Of a stretch of DNA of 64,000 nucleotides, positions 48,876 through 59,141 are shown piece by piece. The translations under genes and the position numbers were made by a program. A model generated the notes under the pieces. That model was given only the letters and a program-made list of their open reading frames with translations. It was not told where the DNA came from and made no database searches. Where the stretch lies: contig JADWOT020000005.1 of the NCBI GenBank assembly GCA_036345935.2, positions 868,001 to 932,000 of the forward strand. Reading direction: 5' to 3'. Position 1 is the stretch's first letter. Each line of letters starts with the position of its first letter. The stretch comes from Taenia hydatigena. Its lineage: Eukaryota; Platyhelminthes; Cestoda; Cyclophyllidea; Taeniidae.

Positions 48876-51800
48876 GTGATTAGTGCTTTGTCTTCCTCTG
48901 GACCACATATTATTATACGTTCGGTGTGTGCCAATGTTAACGGCGTTTAAGACCAATTTACCTTCGACGAGGTGAAATAAACTAGCCCAGGTGAAGATGG
49001 CAGCAGCTAAACCTATTTTAAATTGCAACTTTAGCAGCAAGTGCTACGGCTAGAATCAAGTGGTGGGTTTTTGATGATACAGTTGGTTTTGCAATGTTTG
49101 GCTTAATGGAATGAGAGGGAAGGAAGGATTAGATTGAAACCATGGACAGCCTCAACCTTACTACACTACTGTGTTAGAGTTTGCATTATGTCTTTGTGTC
49201 CTTTAATGGTGTAACCATCAATACTCTAAGTTACAGACTAAAGTTTAATGGAGTAGATGCCAACCTGTCAACAGTTTAAATGCACTTGTGAGTTATACAG
49301 CCCCTTCAAAATTGAGTGAACACCAACATTGGTAGTTTTCCCTCCCTCTTTATATTTCATTCTAAGTAGCTAAACACATAGACCAAACGTTATTCTCGAA
49401 CGAAACCGAATGGGCTGAGCACTTGTAGTAGTTATGGACCACAAATTGTTTGGCTAGCTGTGGCGATAGAGCTACAAATGTGGTGGCATCCGTCAATGTG
49501 TGACATCAGTCTTATAAAGACTTCCAAGCTGATGGACTTCCTGCGCACAGAATATTTGTAAAGTAGAAAATAAATGTGGAATTTTAAAAATGTGGCAACG
49601 GAAAGAGGCGCTGCAGTATGGATGCATTAAAATGTTGCAGAAGAGCCTGATGCAGGTTAGTATTCAAAAGGAATGGAGTAGTTATCAAATGAGTAACAAA
49701 CAAGAGCCTTTGCGGGAACATGTGACTGGCATAAATGTCATGTAAAAGAGAAAGAGGCAATAATGAAGTACCCATTGTCTCATTTGTAGGCGCTTTGACA
49801 TGCTTTAGAGGGAAGAGAAAAGAGAGGAAATGAGGAGGAGAGTTTCAACCACATGATTCCACATTTCAGTCCTTCTCCCTAGCAGAACCGGACCCTTAGT
49901 CTCTGTTTCTCCTTACCGGTGCCACTGCGGTTGGGGCATCAGTCAGACAAGCAAAGAATGGATCCACCACTATCGACTCTTGACAACCGAGCTGCAATCT
50001 ATATGTACCTTTAGTCAATAAAGGTGTCTGAGATGACCTTACAGCCGCATACGCGCAATTAGTCGGCTCCATATCTAATTATCGCACTCATCTCTCCCCA
50101 TCTGCAGAGCAAGCAAATGGGGTCAGAGAAGCGACGCTCGTATTGGCTTTGCATTCGTCCTAGTCATTAACTCAATGGCTACTATACAATCACTTTAAGC
50201 CGGGTTAATATGTCATCCGTGGCTTCACGGTGCACAGGCCAAAGAAGCGATACATGCATGGCTTAATCATTAAGACACGCCATCGGTGGCAGCGAAAGTA
50301 TCAGTACTGGCTAACTAATTGATTGACTGATCGACTGGGAGGTCATTATGTGAATGAGAGGGCTGATTACCTGTGCGTGTACACGAACACAGAATAATGC
50401 ATATACGTGATCCACATTCCTCCACGATGGCTAGTGCAGAAGCGCATCTCACAGAAGTAATAACAATGAATGAGTTTGAATCGAAGTGCGTAAGTCCAGG
50501 TTGAGCCAGTCAAGTCTACTCTAGCTCAGTACATAGACGTCAACATTTCCAAGTTCAATGTGTCAACTGCTGCATTAATCAATGAAGGAGTCAATTCGTC
50601 AATTTACTTTCTGGAAGTAGCTTAGAGCTGCAGTTCAGCACATCAATATGTTACTACTGGGTACTGTCCAAAATGAGGCGAGATCACGCAGTCCAAACGA
50701 AGGCAGAGCTTGCGATTTGCCTGCCATTTTGGTTTGACTCGTGCTGGGATGCGGTACCACAGGCCAATGCACGGAAAGATGGGTTCATTGTGTTTAATCT
50801 CTAACAAGTTAACATAAATACTTCCTCTGTCTTTGTCTCCACACGAAGAGATCAAATGGGTTCTGTCGCATTACCATCTTCAGCATGCAAGGCTCAATTA
50901 ACAAGGCTTTTCGGATTCAATTCGTTCTAAATAAAATCATTAGGCTCTTCACTAACCTGTTTGCTGCATAATAGTTTCTAACGCACCTCTTATACTCCAC
51001 GGCCTGATCTTGTTATACGTTTTCGGTACTTCACTTGCCATTGGTCTTCAATTCTGACTCACCTGAAATCGTGCCCTCTCGAAGCAACGTTTCCTTAAAC
51101 CTTAGATTTTTACTTTGCACATCCATAGTATCTGACATCCAATCAACAAATATGCTCGAAGATTTCTTAACCGCGGGTAACATTTCTAAGCTTCAGTTAG
51201 TTCATCGACTTCTAAGCAATTTTAAGCAAGCAACCTCGTCATGTGCATTAATACCGGCTTCGAACATTTGTTAAATATTAGAGTCGCCTGGTTCCTTGAC
51301 CGGTCTTCAATAATAGTTTGCAAGAAATCGCATAAATCATTGCATAATCTTCCAAACTTCTCCACTCTTGTAGTTGTTCTGCCTGAGTTTTGCTTTCGCG
51401 AAGAAAGCAACCGTAAAAACTCAAAAATTCCAAGTGTTTCTGAATTGATCAAGCAGTTCTGAGCACCAGTCTGTCGGATTTCACCCCATCCTTAAGCAAG
51501 CCCTTGACGTAGGGCATTTATAAGCTCTTGTGGTTTCCCAGCAATCCGTACTCAAATTAACTTTTTTTCCATGAAATGCCTCATGCGCGGTTCGATAGGA
51601 CCCTAGCCTACTGTTATATTTTAATGCATGATCTAATTCACGGCATGATTGCAATTACTGCAAACACTTAATTAATTATGCTCAGCTAGCTTTCTTAACA
51701 GCGCTCTACAAAATTGCATTGAATTTTGTGGATAGTCGTTCCAAAATTTAGTTTTAGAAGTTCTCGCCGTGTCATCGCCAATGCTTATCTGCACTTTACC

Positions 51801-52556
51801 AGGTGATTACGATTCTTTTGTCGGTGCTGCTACAAGGAAAATTTTTTGCTTTCATTATAAAGCTTTTTTTTGGATTAAGTAGCTAATGTTTTGTGTGCTT
51901 AGTAGTCCCACAATCCTGACAGTTACTGGCTAATATTTTATAGCTTTAAGTTTTTTGTCGCACTAACAGCTGAACTGAGAAGGATTGAAAAATAGCAAGA
52001 ACGAGTAAAAATATTTGATTTCACGTAACCATTTGCACCATTATCTGCTTTATAGAAAGGGTAGGGCTCAAAAAATCAAATCCAGGTATATGTGACCTTT
52101 TGAAATAAAGGGAAGCAAAAGTAGTGGCGGAAGACATCTACGAATGAAGACTGTGCATTGTGCATGTGCTCATTTGAGATACTTTCTCAATCGGCGTGTG
52201 TGCTTGATAAAAGAGAAAGGCCATGTCTACCTCTTGCTGGTTCTTCCACACTTAATTGATAAATAATGATAATAATGGACAGGATTGCTGCACTCGTGCA
52301 TAGTTCAGGCTAGTTTTCGCGCAAAGCTGACCATGTCTGTCGGAATGAAAACCGACATTATGTCCTTTTTTAGGCCTACTCCTCTGTTGTGCGTTCAATG
52401 GGTAATTTTGAGTGCTTTGCACTAAAAACATCCTCTTGCGCGTCCTTCGTATTAGGGATCTATAAAGATCCGGCTTCGGCAATAGCACCATTCAAATTTA
52501 GACGTGTCCATGTAGGAGGAGCTGATGCATGGTACGTGGCAGATGATGCGTTAAAC
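48876..52556. other. Unannotated, nothing firm
   Basis: About 3.7 kb with no supported gene. Two adjacent plus-strand frames (51035-51274 and 51241-51462) overlap by a shift and could be a frameshifted relic, but no family features are visible. Confidence 0.4.
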
Positions 52557-52751
52557 TAAAGGAGAAGGAAAAGGACAGTAAGCATCCATTCGATTACGCC
52601 AGTGCCACAGTTCAGGGTTGCAGGGCGTTTGTCTGAAGCTCATGCGAAATTCAGTTGGATGCTGCAGCACAAAGTGGACGTTACGCATGTTCGTTTGAAA
52701 GCGAGTCAACACATGGACTATAAAACTCACGCCAGCGATAAACACATGTAA
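52557..52751 (+). CDS. Possible exon, unrecognised basic protein
   Basis: Open from after a TAA at about 52554 to the stop at 52749-52751. A splice acceptor inside it (GGTTGCAG, exon from 52624 in phase 1) is the likelier start. The translation is rich in His and Lys (KFSWMLQHKVDVTHVRLKAS). The minus strand is also open here (52551-52745), so strand is not certain. Confidence 0.2.
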
Positions 52752-54037
52752 AATCCAGTCTTTTTTAAATCTGAGGTTGTGTTTTTAGGCGATGTTGCTG
52801 AATAATTTTTGATTAAATTATACTTTCATTTTAAATTAGCCATTAGCATGTAGGACCTCAAATTACTTGTGGTTGACAATAAAATCAGCTTTAAAGCCGT
52901 AAAATCTAAGATGCTCTCGTATTCTACGAATTCACATTATGGTTACACAGGACTCTAAGACTACATTGCTGGTGTCTGAGGTATTTCCCTCCAAAAAAAC
53001 GGAAGGTAAATCACGCAACTAGCAGATCTGAAGAACGTCTATTGCCAGCAAAAATTGCAGCAGCATTGAAGCGCTTAGGAACTTTAAGCTCTTATGTTCT
53101 ATTTTGTTGAATAATGGAAAATAAGGCAGATATATGGATTTCGTAAGTCTCAAACCGGAGACAAGGAAATGGATAGATGTGTTAATATTATGGTAAGCAT
53201 AATCGACACCCCGAGGCGACATTTATTTAGATTCGACATATCCGTCGTGTGATCGATCAATGGTAGGGCCTCTTGGTGATGGCAATTTTTAGTAATCTCG
53301 TTTCATTTCTCCTTATTTATCTACCTTCCCGTTCCCCTTATTTATCATATTTATCCTTCCCTTGCGATGGCGTACAAATGTTAAAAAGCAAAATTTCACC
53401 GGTAAAGATTGCACTTAAAAGAAGTCAGCGAGTTCAATAGACCTACTTCACACTTCTCACCCATGTCTGCGCTAGCTCTCTTTGAGCACAAACTTAGGCA
53501 TTGTCATCCACGTTCTCGCTTTCCCTCGCCAGCATCTTAAAGGAAATCATCTTTGCAAGCTAAAAGTGGAGTGCAGACTATTGATTTAATGCTCAACAGT
53601 CGATGAAGCCCTAAATTATGCAAAATAATGTTTTTGAAAGGATTTATTAGAGGACATAATGGAAGGGATTTGACAATTGCGACTCGATATTAAATGCCAA
53701 ACACGTCTGTCAGCATGTCAGCATGAAGCCAATTGTTGATCACGGGCAAGCATAAAACTGCATTACCTGGATTCACCTAGCAGCTTGGCAACAACATGCC
53801 CGTTTTGACAACTTAAAAATCATTCAAATCACCAATTATTTGACCGTTCATGTGGTTATCAATGACTACGAGTACTTTTGCTGTTTCTGTGAACAAATGA
53901 AGGCCAGTCTTGATTGTTGAAATTTTGACACAATCTCGGTGAGCAATTTGTGTCGCAGATTAAGACGACGCATCCAGTCTTGCTGCACTGTACCAATTTG
54001 TCAAGCAGAATAATTGAGGCAAAAATAGGAAATCTGT
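52752..54037. other. Unannotated, nothing recognised
   Basis: No supported feature on either strand. Confidence 0.5.
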
Positions 54038-54913
54038 ATGAGTCGAAGCAGTCTTAACAGAGAGCAACGCACAGACTACATATACAGGTGAGTCTAGTCT
54101 GCGCATGGCACACAGGGTTTGGGTCCATTAAAGAAAATTTTGATACCTTATTTTAGGCTTTCGACTAAAAAATTGAATTACACCCATTTGAGTGAGAGAT
54201 TGCTACACGCATTTACCCTCTGCAGCCACAGAAATTCTTCGTTCACCTGATACTCTCTACAAGCGCACCTCAAATGCAGTAATTCAATGCAAATCAACAA
54301 TTTTCTTCGCTGACGATCTTCAGCAACCGTGTCTTTGATTACAATGTGCAAAAAAATTAACTACTAAATCTGATTTCGCTATTTAGCATATTTTGCATGT
54401 CTTATCTTGACCAAATTTAAAGGTGTATGACGGGCTTCCTGCCTGAAGATTTGCAAGTGATTGCTTGGAGTGACTTTTGCAAACAACTTATTGAATATAG
54501 AATTTTGAACGGCTTTAATGGTACCAACCCGCATGGATTGTTTATTGGCAAAGTAGACAACTTTGTGACTTTATGTGACCCTTCATTCAATAGTCTTATT
54601 AGGTAATTGCCTTGTTCACTTTTGCAGCTTCAGAGCACACACATGTCGCAACAAGTGTGAGCTCTGGACCCAAGATAAAGTTGATGATTCGATTAAGATT
54701 GATTGCGGTACGGTAGTCGTTTTAACTTGCGCTAGCCACAAAGGGATGTGTAATTTCCTGGGTTGGCAACTTATGGTCCTTTTTAGTTCAAGTAACCCAT
54801 GTTTACGCCCACTACCTCATCCCCTTACGCACCTTTTTTCGCCCTCTCATTCTTTGTCAGTTGCAGTGTCTACAAGCGGTCGAGCAGACGACTTAGCGTC
54901 GGCAGGCCTCTAA
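54038..54913 (+). CDS. Possible truncated ADP-ribosyl cyclase (CD38)-like gene
   Basis: Four blocks join in consistent phase: 54038-54087 (donor CAG-GTGAGT), 54423-54602, 54628-54707 and 54861-54913. The middle two have features of the CD38/ADP-ribosyl cyclase family, which hydrolyses or cyclises NAD at the cell surface: an early RC, W..F about 15 residues on, and C.NK..LW...K.DD matching the conserved CNK..LWS segment whose Trp lines the active site. The GT..AG interval 54603-54627 is only 25 bases, short even for flatworms. The last block ends soon after, so the conserved TLEDT..GY...L.WC stretch with the catalytic Glu is absent. No signal peptide is seen. Either a truncated relic or a different Cys-rich protein. 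Confidence 0.35.
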
Positions 54914-54952
54914 AAAGAACAAAGTCAAGGGAGAGAGAACATCATAATCAAA

Positions 54953-54958
54953 TTTATT
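54953..54958 (-). terminator. Poly(A) signal of the 55094-55429 gene
   Basis: AATAAA on the minus strand, 136 bases after the stop. It sits just beyond the end of the convergent plus-strand gene. Confidence 0.55.
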
Positions 54959-55093
54959 GTAGGCAACTATGGCAGATAAATGGAGTGGCAGTAAAACACC
55001 AACTTCTGACCTTCTGACCTGATTCAACACAAGACTAACAATAAGATTGAAACAAATCAGTTCAGGTATATCGTAAACTGCACTGCTATGGGA

Positions 55094-55429
55094 TCAGACA
55101 AGTGCAAACAGTCTATCAGGGTGACGAGGAGGACGAGTTGGACGCGGAATGCGTGGTCGGTATCTATTCCCGTAAGGAGGGCCACAGTCACTTCTTCTCC
55201 AACGACTACAAGGCTTAGCTAGAATGAGGAAACCTTCACTTTTAACATCTTCACCGAATTCACTATAAGGCCCGCCCTCAACCGTTTTTGCGACCACTTC
55301 TTTACCCTCAAGAAGGTCCGTCTTCAGCTTCAGCACTGTCTCGTCATCCATCATAATGGCAGCAAAGGCGGGTCACGATGCGGACACGAGGAGAAGGAAC
55401 GTACGTATTAGAGTCGGTAATAGTTGCAT
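55094..55429 (-). pseudogene. D2: secreted precursor with Pro/Arg-rich tail, TGA in signal peptide
   Basis: Single open frame of 111 sense-codon positions, interrupted only by TGA at codon 19 (55373-55375). Order: signal peptide (MQLLPTLIRTFLLLVSAS, the TGA, then PAFAA), an acidic middle with DLLEGKEVV and SEFGEDVKSEG, then a cationic tail with two cysteines (PCSRWRRSDC) and a Pro/Arg-rich end (RPRIPRPTRPPRHP). A TATA box lies 71 bases upstream and AATAAA 136 bases downstream, so it has full gene architecture. An acidic propeptide with a cationic Pro/Arg tail resembles antimicrobial-peptide precursors such as apidaecins, but this similarity is compositional. Paralogue of 57363-57665. The TGA may be a true null, a polymorphism, or a sequencing error; the rest shows no decay. 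Confidence 0.6.
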
Positions 55430-55490
55430 GCTGTGCCCATGCAGAATTGATGCTGACCAAGCGCAAAATGCTTAACGTTCCCTTTAGGCG

Positions 55491-55500
55491 ATTATTTATA
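55491..55500 (-). promoter_or_regulatory. TATA box of D2
   Basis: TATAAATAAT on the minus strand, 71 bases before the ATG at 55429. Sequence around it (CTATAAA, then AGGG.ACG..AAGCATTT) is shared with the D1 promoter at the same distance. Confidence 0.65.
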
Positions 55501-57169
55501 GACTACTCTGTTTATCCTTCAAAGTCAATGCTTATAATTGAGCGTGAGCGGATCCAGAGAGATTAGCTTATTCATTTTTACCTAGGCGTTCTTGCGACAA
55601 GATCAAAGCGGATTTGTCCTTGAGCTAATGCAAGTCTGATTTGGATGCCTGGTTTAAAAGCAATAAATTTGTAGTCTAAAGAATGGCTAATATTTTCAAA
55701 ATTAGCGGCACATAATTCATAAGAGTTTTGAGGAAAACAATCCTTTATGTAGACTTTGAGAGGGCGCGAGTGATTTGAAACAATGACATAGACAACGAAA
55801 ACGACAATTTGGGTAGAATCTAAGCCATCGAAATGGCTGATCCCTTGCCAACAATTCTTTATTGCATGTTAACATAAATAATTAACCCATAAAAGATCTG
55901 TGCCAAAAATACCATGATGTCTCTTCGCCGTGCATTGATTTACTACAAATTAAAAATTAAATGTGCAAGCCATGTAGAAGTAAGATTTCATCCCTTCCAA
56001 TGTCGTTCGCACGGGGATTCCTCATCTTCAATTAAGGTAAACTAAACTCTTGCAATGCTGAAAATGGAAATTAATAGTTTAAATATCAATGCCTAACTCG
56101 GTTGCCAGCAGGAGTTTCGAGAACGAATTGAGATCTAGCAATGCGACAGTTCATCTCCTTCTTTCAGGAGGACCTTACTGCGCTGCCATTTGTCTCGCAT
56201 TGTTAACCTTGTAAGCGCTTTAAGTTGACAGTAGCGTCATACCTTGGTTTCTACAATTTAGGTAAACAAGGCAGCAGATTGCATGTGTCTGCAATCAGTC
56301 CTCCGGATAATTGGCCTTAGGCATGAACTTCTGGTCCCAGGCGCGCATTTTTAGGTCATTAGTCAGTTTATGCGCTTACAGGTTGCGGTCATTACCACCC
56401 CTGGTCCATCCTTAGCACTATTGTAGAGGACGCTGAAGTAGCATAGAAGCTGATCACACGGACACCTTCATCCAAAGAGTGGTGATGAGAGCGGTGTGTG
56501 GAGGAAGCCAAAGCTCTAGGTGTGCCTAAGAAAAATGAGAAAAGGGAAGGTAGTTCTGCGCCAATTGGTTCTCAGCATTCTATTTTAACTGAAAGTGCAG
56601 TTCTATTTTGGTCTAATGCTTGCCTTACATTTCGTATATTCACTGATCACCCAACTTTGTTCTTTTACATTCACAATTTCCTCCGGTCCCCTACATTTTT
56701 GTTATGCATCACGGAACTTGTGCTTCAGTCGAACAGAACACTTACGTTCCCATAAAGCTATCAGATGAAAGCATTTCATTCAGCCTCACTTTTACCCAAT
56801 AAACAAATGCATACACCAAAGTCACTTCTTCTGCACTAGGTCTTGCTAACCTGCCATTCATGCCTCACCTTTTGCTTTCCAAGTACTTTGAGTGGACGGT
56901 GATTTGTGTCACAAGTTCTGCGGTTTTACTTCGCCATGGTAACGGATTTTTTTCTTTAACTCTTTGTCTATTCGAACAGTTTTGATGGATCTTCTACAAC
57001 CTTCGACAAATGATTTTCTTATTTCCATCTATCTATTTCACTCATATTCTTCCTCTCGCTCTTCCATTAAGTGCTAGAGTACACGTCAAAGAAATTCCGA
57101 TTTGATTGCGAAATTCACTATTACCATTTTCTGGAATCACGTAATCAAACATTACGTTTTAAGGCTAAC
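55501..57169. other. Between the paralogues D2 and D1
   Basis: A plus-strand frame at 56498-56755 begins with a charged protein-like stretch (EEAKALGVPKKNEKRE) before a possible donor, but no gene can be built. Otherwise nothing is recognised. Confidence 0.4.
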
Positions 57170-57175
57170 TTTATT
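57170..57175 (-). terminator. Candidate poly(A) signal of D1
   Basis: AATAAA on the minus strand, about 190 bases after the D1 stop. Nearer signals are absent. Confidence 0.35.
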
Positions 57176-57362
57176 AAAGACAGTTTTTGGGAAGAGCTGC
57201 AGCCAATACAACTGCTCATTTAACTTACTACAATGGTAAGTGAAATGCTAAATTTTAGTGCTGCGGCTTATGACAGTATTGCACGACAAAATTATGGAGC
57301 AGAGCATATCCACACATCTATTCTGCAGGATAAATAGCATATAATCAAGTAAGAATAAGTAG

Positions 57363-57665
57363 TCAATGACGAAGTAGAATCAGAAAACATCGAATCTTTT
57401 TGAATTTACGATCGTAGACACATTTGTATCTTACTGGAAGACGAAGAAACCCAGCTGGCATGAGGGCATTCTCGCTCATGTCATCTTCATCGAGTTCATT
57501 GAACGTCTCCCTCTCAACCACGTCCTCGATTGCGTCTTTACCCTCTGGAAGGTCTGACAAGTCGGAAAGGTCTGCCTCTGACCTCAGCGCAGCCTCGCCA
57601 ATCGCCAAAGACGCGGAAAAGGTAGGGTGTGAAGTGAAGGCGAAGAGAAGAAACAGACAGTCTAT
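57363..57665 (-). pseudogene. D1: secreted precursor paralogous to D2, start codon ATA
   Basis: An open frame of 100 codons beginning ATA GAC TGT. ATA sits 69 bases after the TATA box, almost exactly where D2 has its ATG (71). Order: signal-like hydrophobic stretch (CLFLLFAFTS, ending near SASLAIGEA), an acidic middle (SDLSDLPEGKDAIEDVV, then NELDEDDMSEN), and a basic two-cysteine tail (RYKCVYDRKFKKIRC) with a stop at 57363. The DL(L/P)EGK(E/D) motif and the layout match D2. No ATG occurs before the acidic region, so either the start was lost by ATG to ATA or an upstream exon supplies it via the AG at 57663-57664. The plus strand is also open (57424-57735, serine-rich), but homology with D2 favours the minus strand. 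Confidence 0.5.
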
Positions 57666-57669
57666 AGTT

Positions 57670-57699
57670 CCTAAAAATCAGCACCAGCTGATTTTTAGG
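57670..57699. other. Perfect 13-bp inverted repeat, hairpin in D1 leader
   Basis: CCTAAAAATCAGC (57670-57682), loop ACCA, then the exact reverse complement (57687-57699). It lies in the expected 5' leader of D1, five bases before the ATA codon. D2 has no equivalent hairpin. Confidence 0.85.
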
Positions 57700-57726
57700 A
57701 AATGCTTTGCGTACCCTCTACGTTGT

Positions 57727-57734
57727 GTTTTATA
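57727..57734 (-). promoter_or_regulatory. TATA box of D1
   Basis: TATAAAAC on the minus strand, 69 bases before the ATA codon. The following 35 bases align with the D2 promoter, including AGGG.ACG..AAGCATTT. Confidence 0.6.
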
Positions 57735-57929
57735 GGCATCTCGATAGGTTTGTTTACCTTTCAATCTCAATGTTTACTTTCGAACAGGGGCGGATGTAAA
57801 GGACCAGTATACCCTCCCACCACTTGGCTAATCATGCAATCAATTCATAACGCTTTGCTGTACAAGCCATAAAAAACTCTATTAGAACGAGCCTAGATGG
57901 CACAACACGTTGCATTTTTAGAATTTCAG

Positions 57930-58233
57930 GTGAGGTATCCAGGGTAGTCACCAGAGCCTTTCTTGCAAAATATGGGGTGAAGGAGGCAGCATCGCCTACC
58001 AACTCGAGCACTCTGACTTCTGCAGTAGCATGTACCATCAAGCCTAAAATTGTGGCCGCACAAATTATGCTTGAGTCCTTGAAGACAGTGGTTAATACCC
58101 TTAACCTTATAATGTTTTATGCCGCGTTTCTCTCTTCACGTCACACAGAGCAAAATGAAGTTGGATTTCCATCCATGCTCATTAGTGAATTGATGGAAAC
58201 TTTGTTGGCAATCTGCGTAAGGCAAAGAACCTG
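57930..58233 (+). CDS. Possible terminal exon, unrecognised
   Basis: Opens in phase 1 after the acceptor AGAATTTCAG and stays open for about 100 codons to 58233. The first 50 residues are protein-like (VVTRAFLAKYGVKEAASP). The later part is less so. It overlaps a minus-strand frame at 57832-58041. No family is recognised and no upstream exon was found. Confidence 0.25.
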
Positions 58234-58374
58234 AAGATTAATGTTTTGAGACTTTCGTCACTGAGTAGTTTGAGATAGTCCGCAGAATAATGCCAATTCG
58301 GACCCAAAATATGCACTAAGATATAAAATGAAAGTCTCAGCCCAACCTGGATACCAGAAGTAATAATACGGATT

Positions 58375-58572
58375 ATGGTGAGGAATGTGTACAATTTGGA
58401 GCGTATACTAACAGAAATAGCTCAAGGTGGATGGGTGCGCAGAAGGAAAACGCGAACAGAAAATGCAGACATTATAACCCTAGTTGGGAGTCCTCTAGAA
58501 GAGTTACTGCTGTCTGACGCGGGGCGACATGTGAGGCCACACAAACACAAGATTTCGAAAACGCTATTTTAA
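58375..58572 (+). CDS. Possible small ORF with upstream TATA
   Basis: ATG 58375 to TAA 58570-58572, 65 residues, basic, with VGSPLEELLLSDAGRH. TATAAAAT lies 54 bases upstream at 58321. The frame is also open upstream of the ATG, so it may be an exon instead. There is no signal peptide and no recognised family. The composition is convincing but there is no second line of evidence. Confidence 0.3.
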   Translation: MVRNVYNLERILTEIAQGGWVRRRKTRTENADIITLVGSPLEELLLSDAGRHVRPHKHKISKTLF

Positions 58573-59141
58573 GTAGCGAAGTGTTTACCTAGTGCAGAGG
58601 TGCACAGCTTCACGGTTCAATGTGCGCAATTATTACTAATGTTTTGTGTCCTAGTGTACGCGCAAATGATGACGCAATGAAAAAGTATGATGGGAAATAA
58701 GAATTTATCCGGTGAGAGCCACAAACGTACCAAATATGCTGTCTTGTGTGCACGCGAACACTGTGTATATATGCATTTCTCATAGTTCTTGTTTTTAATC
58801 GAGCAAATTTCTAAGGTTGTTCATGTGACAATTCGAGCATTTTGTTCCATAAATTTTATTGGCATTTGAGGAGATATCAAACCTTCATATCCGTGAGACC
58901 CGCCACAGAGCGGTGCTACTTCCTAACTCACAACGAACATGCTTGCCTCATGTCGTGGGTGGAATTGGTTCTAACAGTGTGCGACATCCTAGGCAACATT
59001 TCCGCACTTCTGCCTCGCCCACTCATGTAAAAGTGGTTCACGAAAACTAGACGAACAATCGACTGATGATATAGATTTGAGACAGAGGGGGATGGAGCCT
59101 ACGTTCGTAATCAGTTATCGTTAGCGCTGCATAGATACAGC
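58573..59141. other. Upstream of locus B
   Basis: Two overlapping plus-strand frames near 58842-59050 show no family features. A weak TATAGA lies at 59070, about 72 bases before the locus B start. Confidence 0.35.

Noticed and set aside
51035..51462. Two overlapping frames as a frameshifted retrotransposon ORF
   Set aside because: No reverse transcriptase, integrase or gag motif can be read in any frame.
57424..57735. Plus-strand serine-rich frame opposite D1 with a good donor
   Set aside because: The D2 paralogue conserves the minus-strand reading (DL.EGK) and promoter, while its plus strand does not stay open in register.
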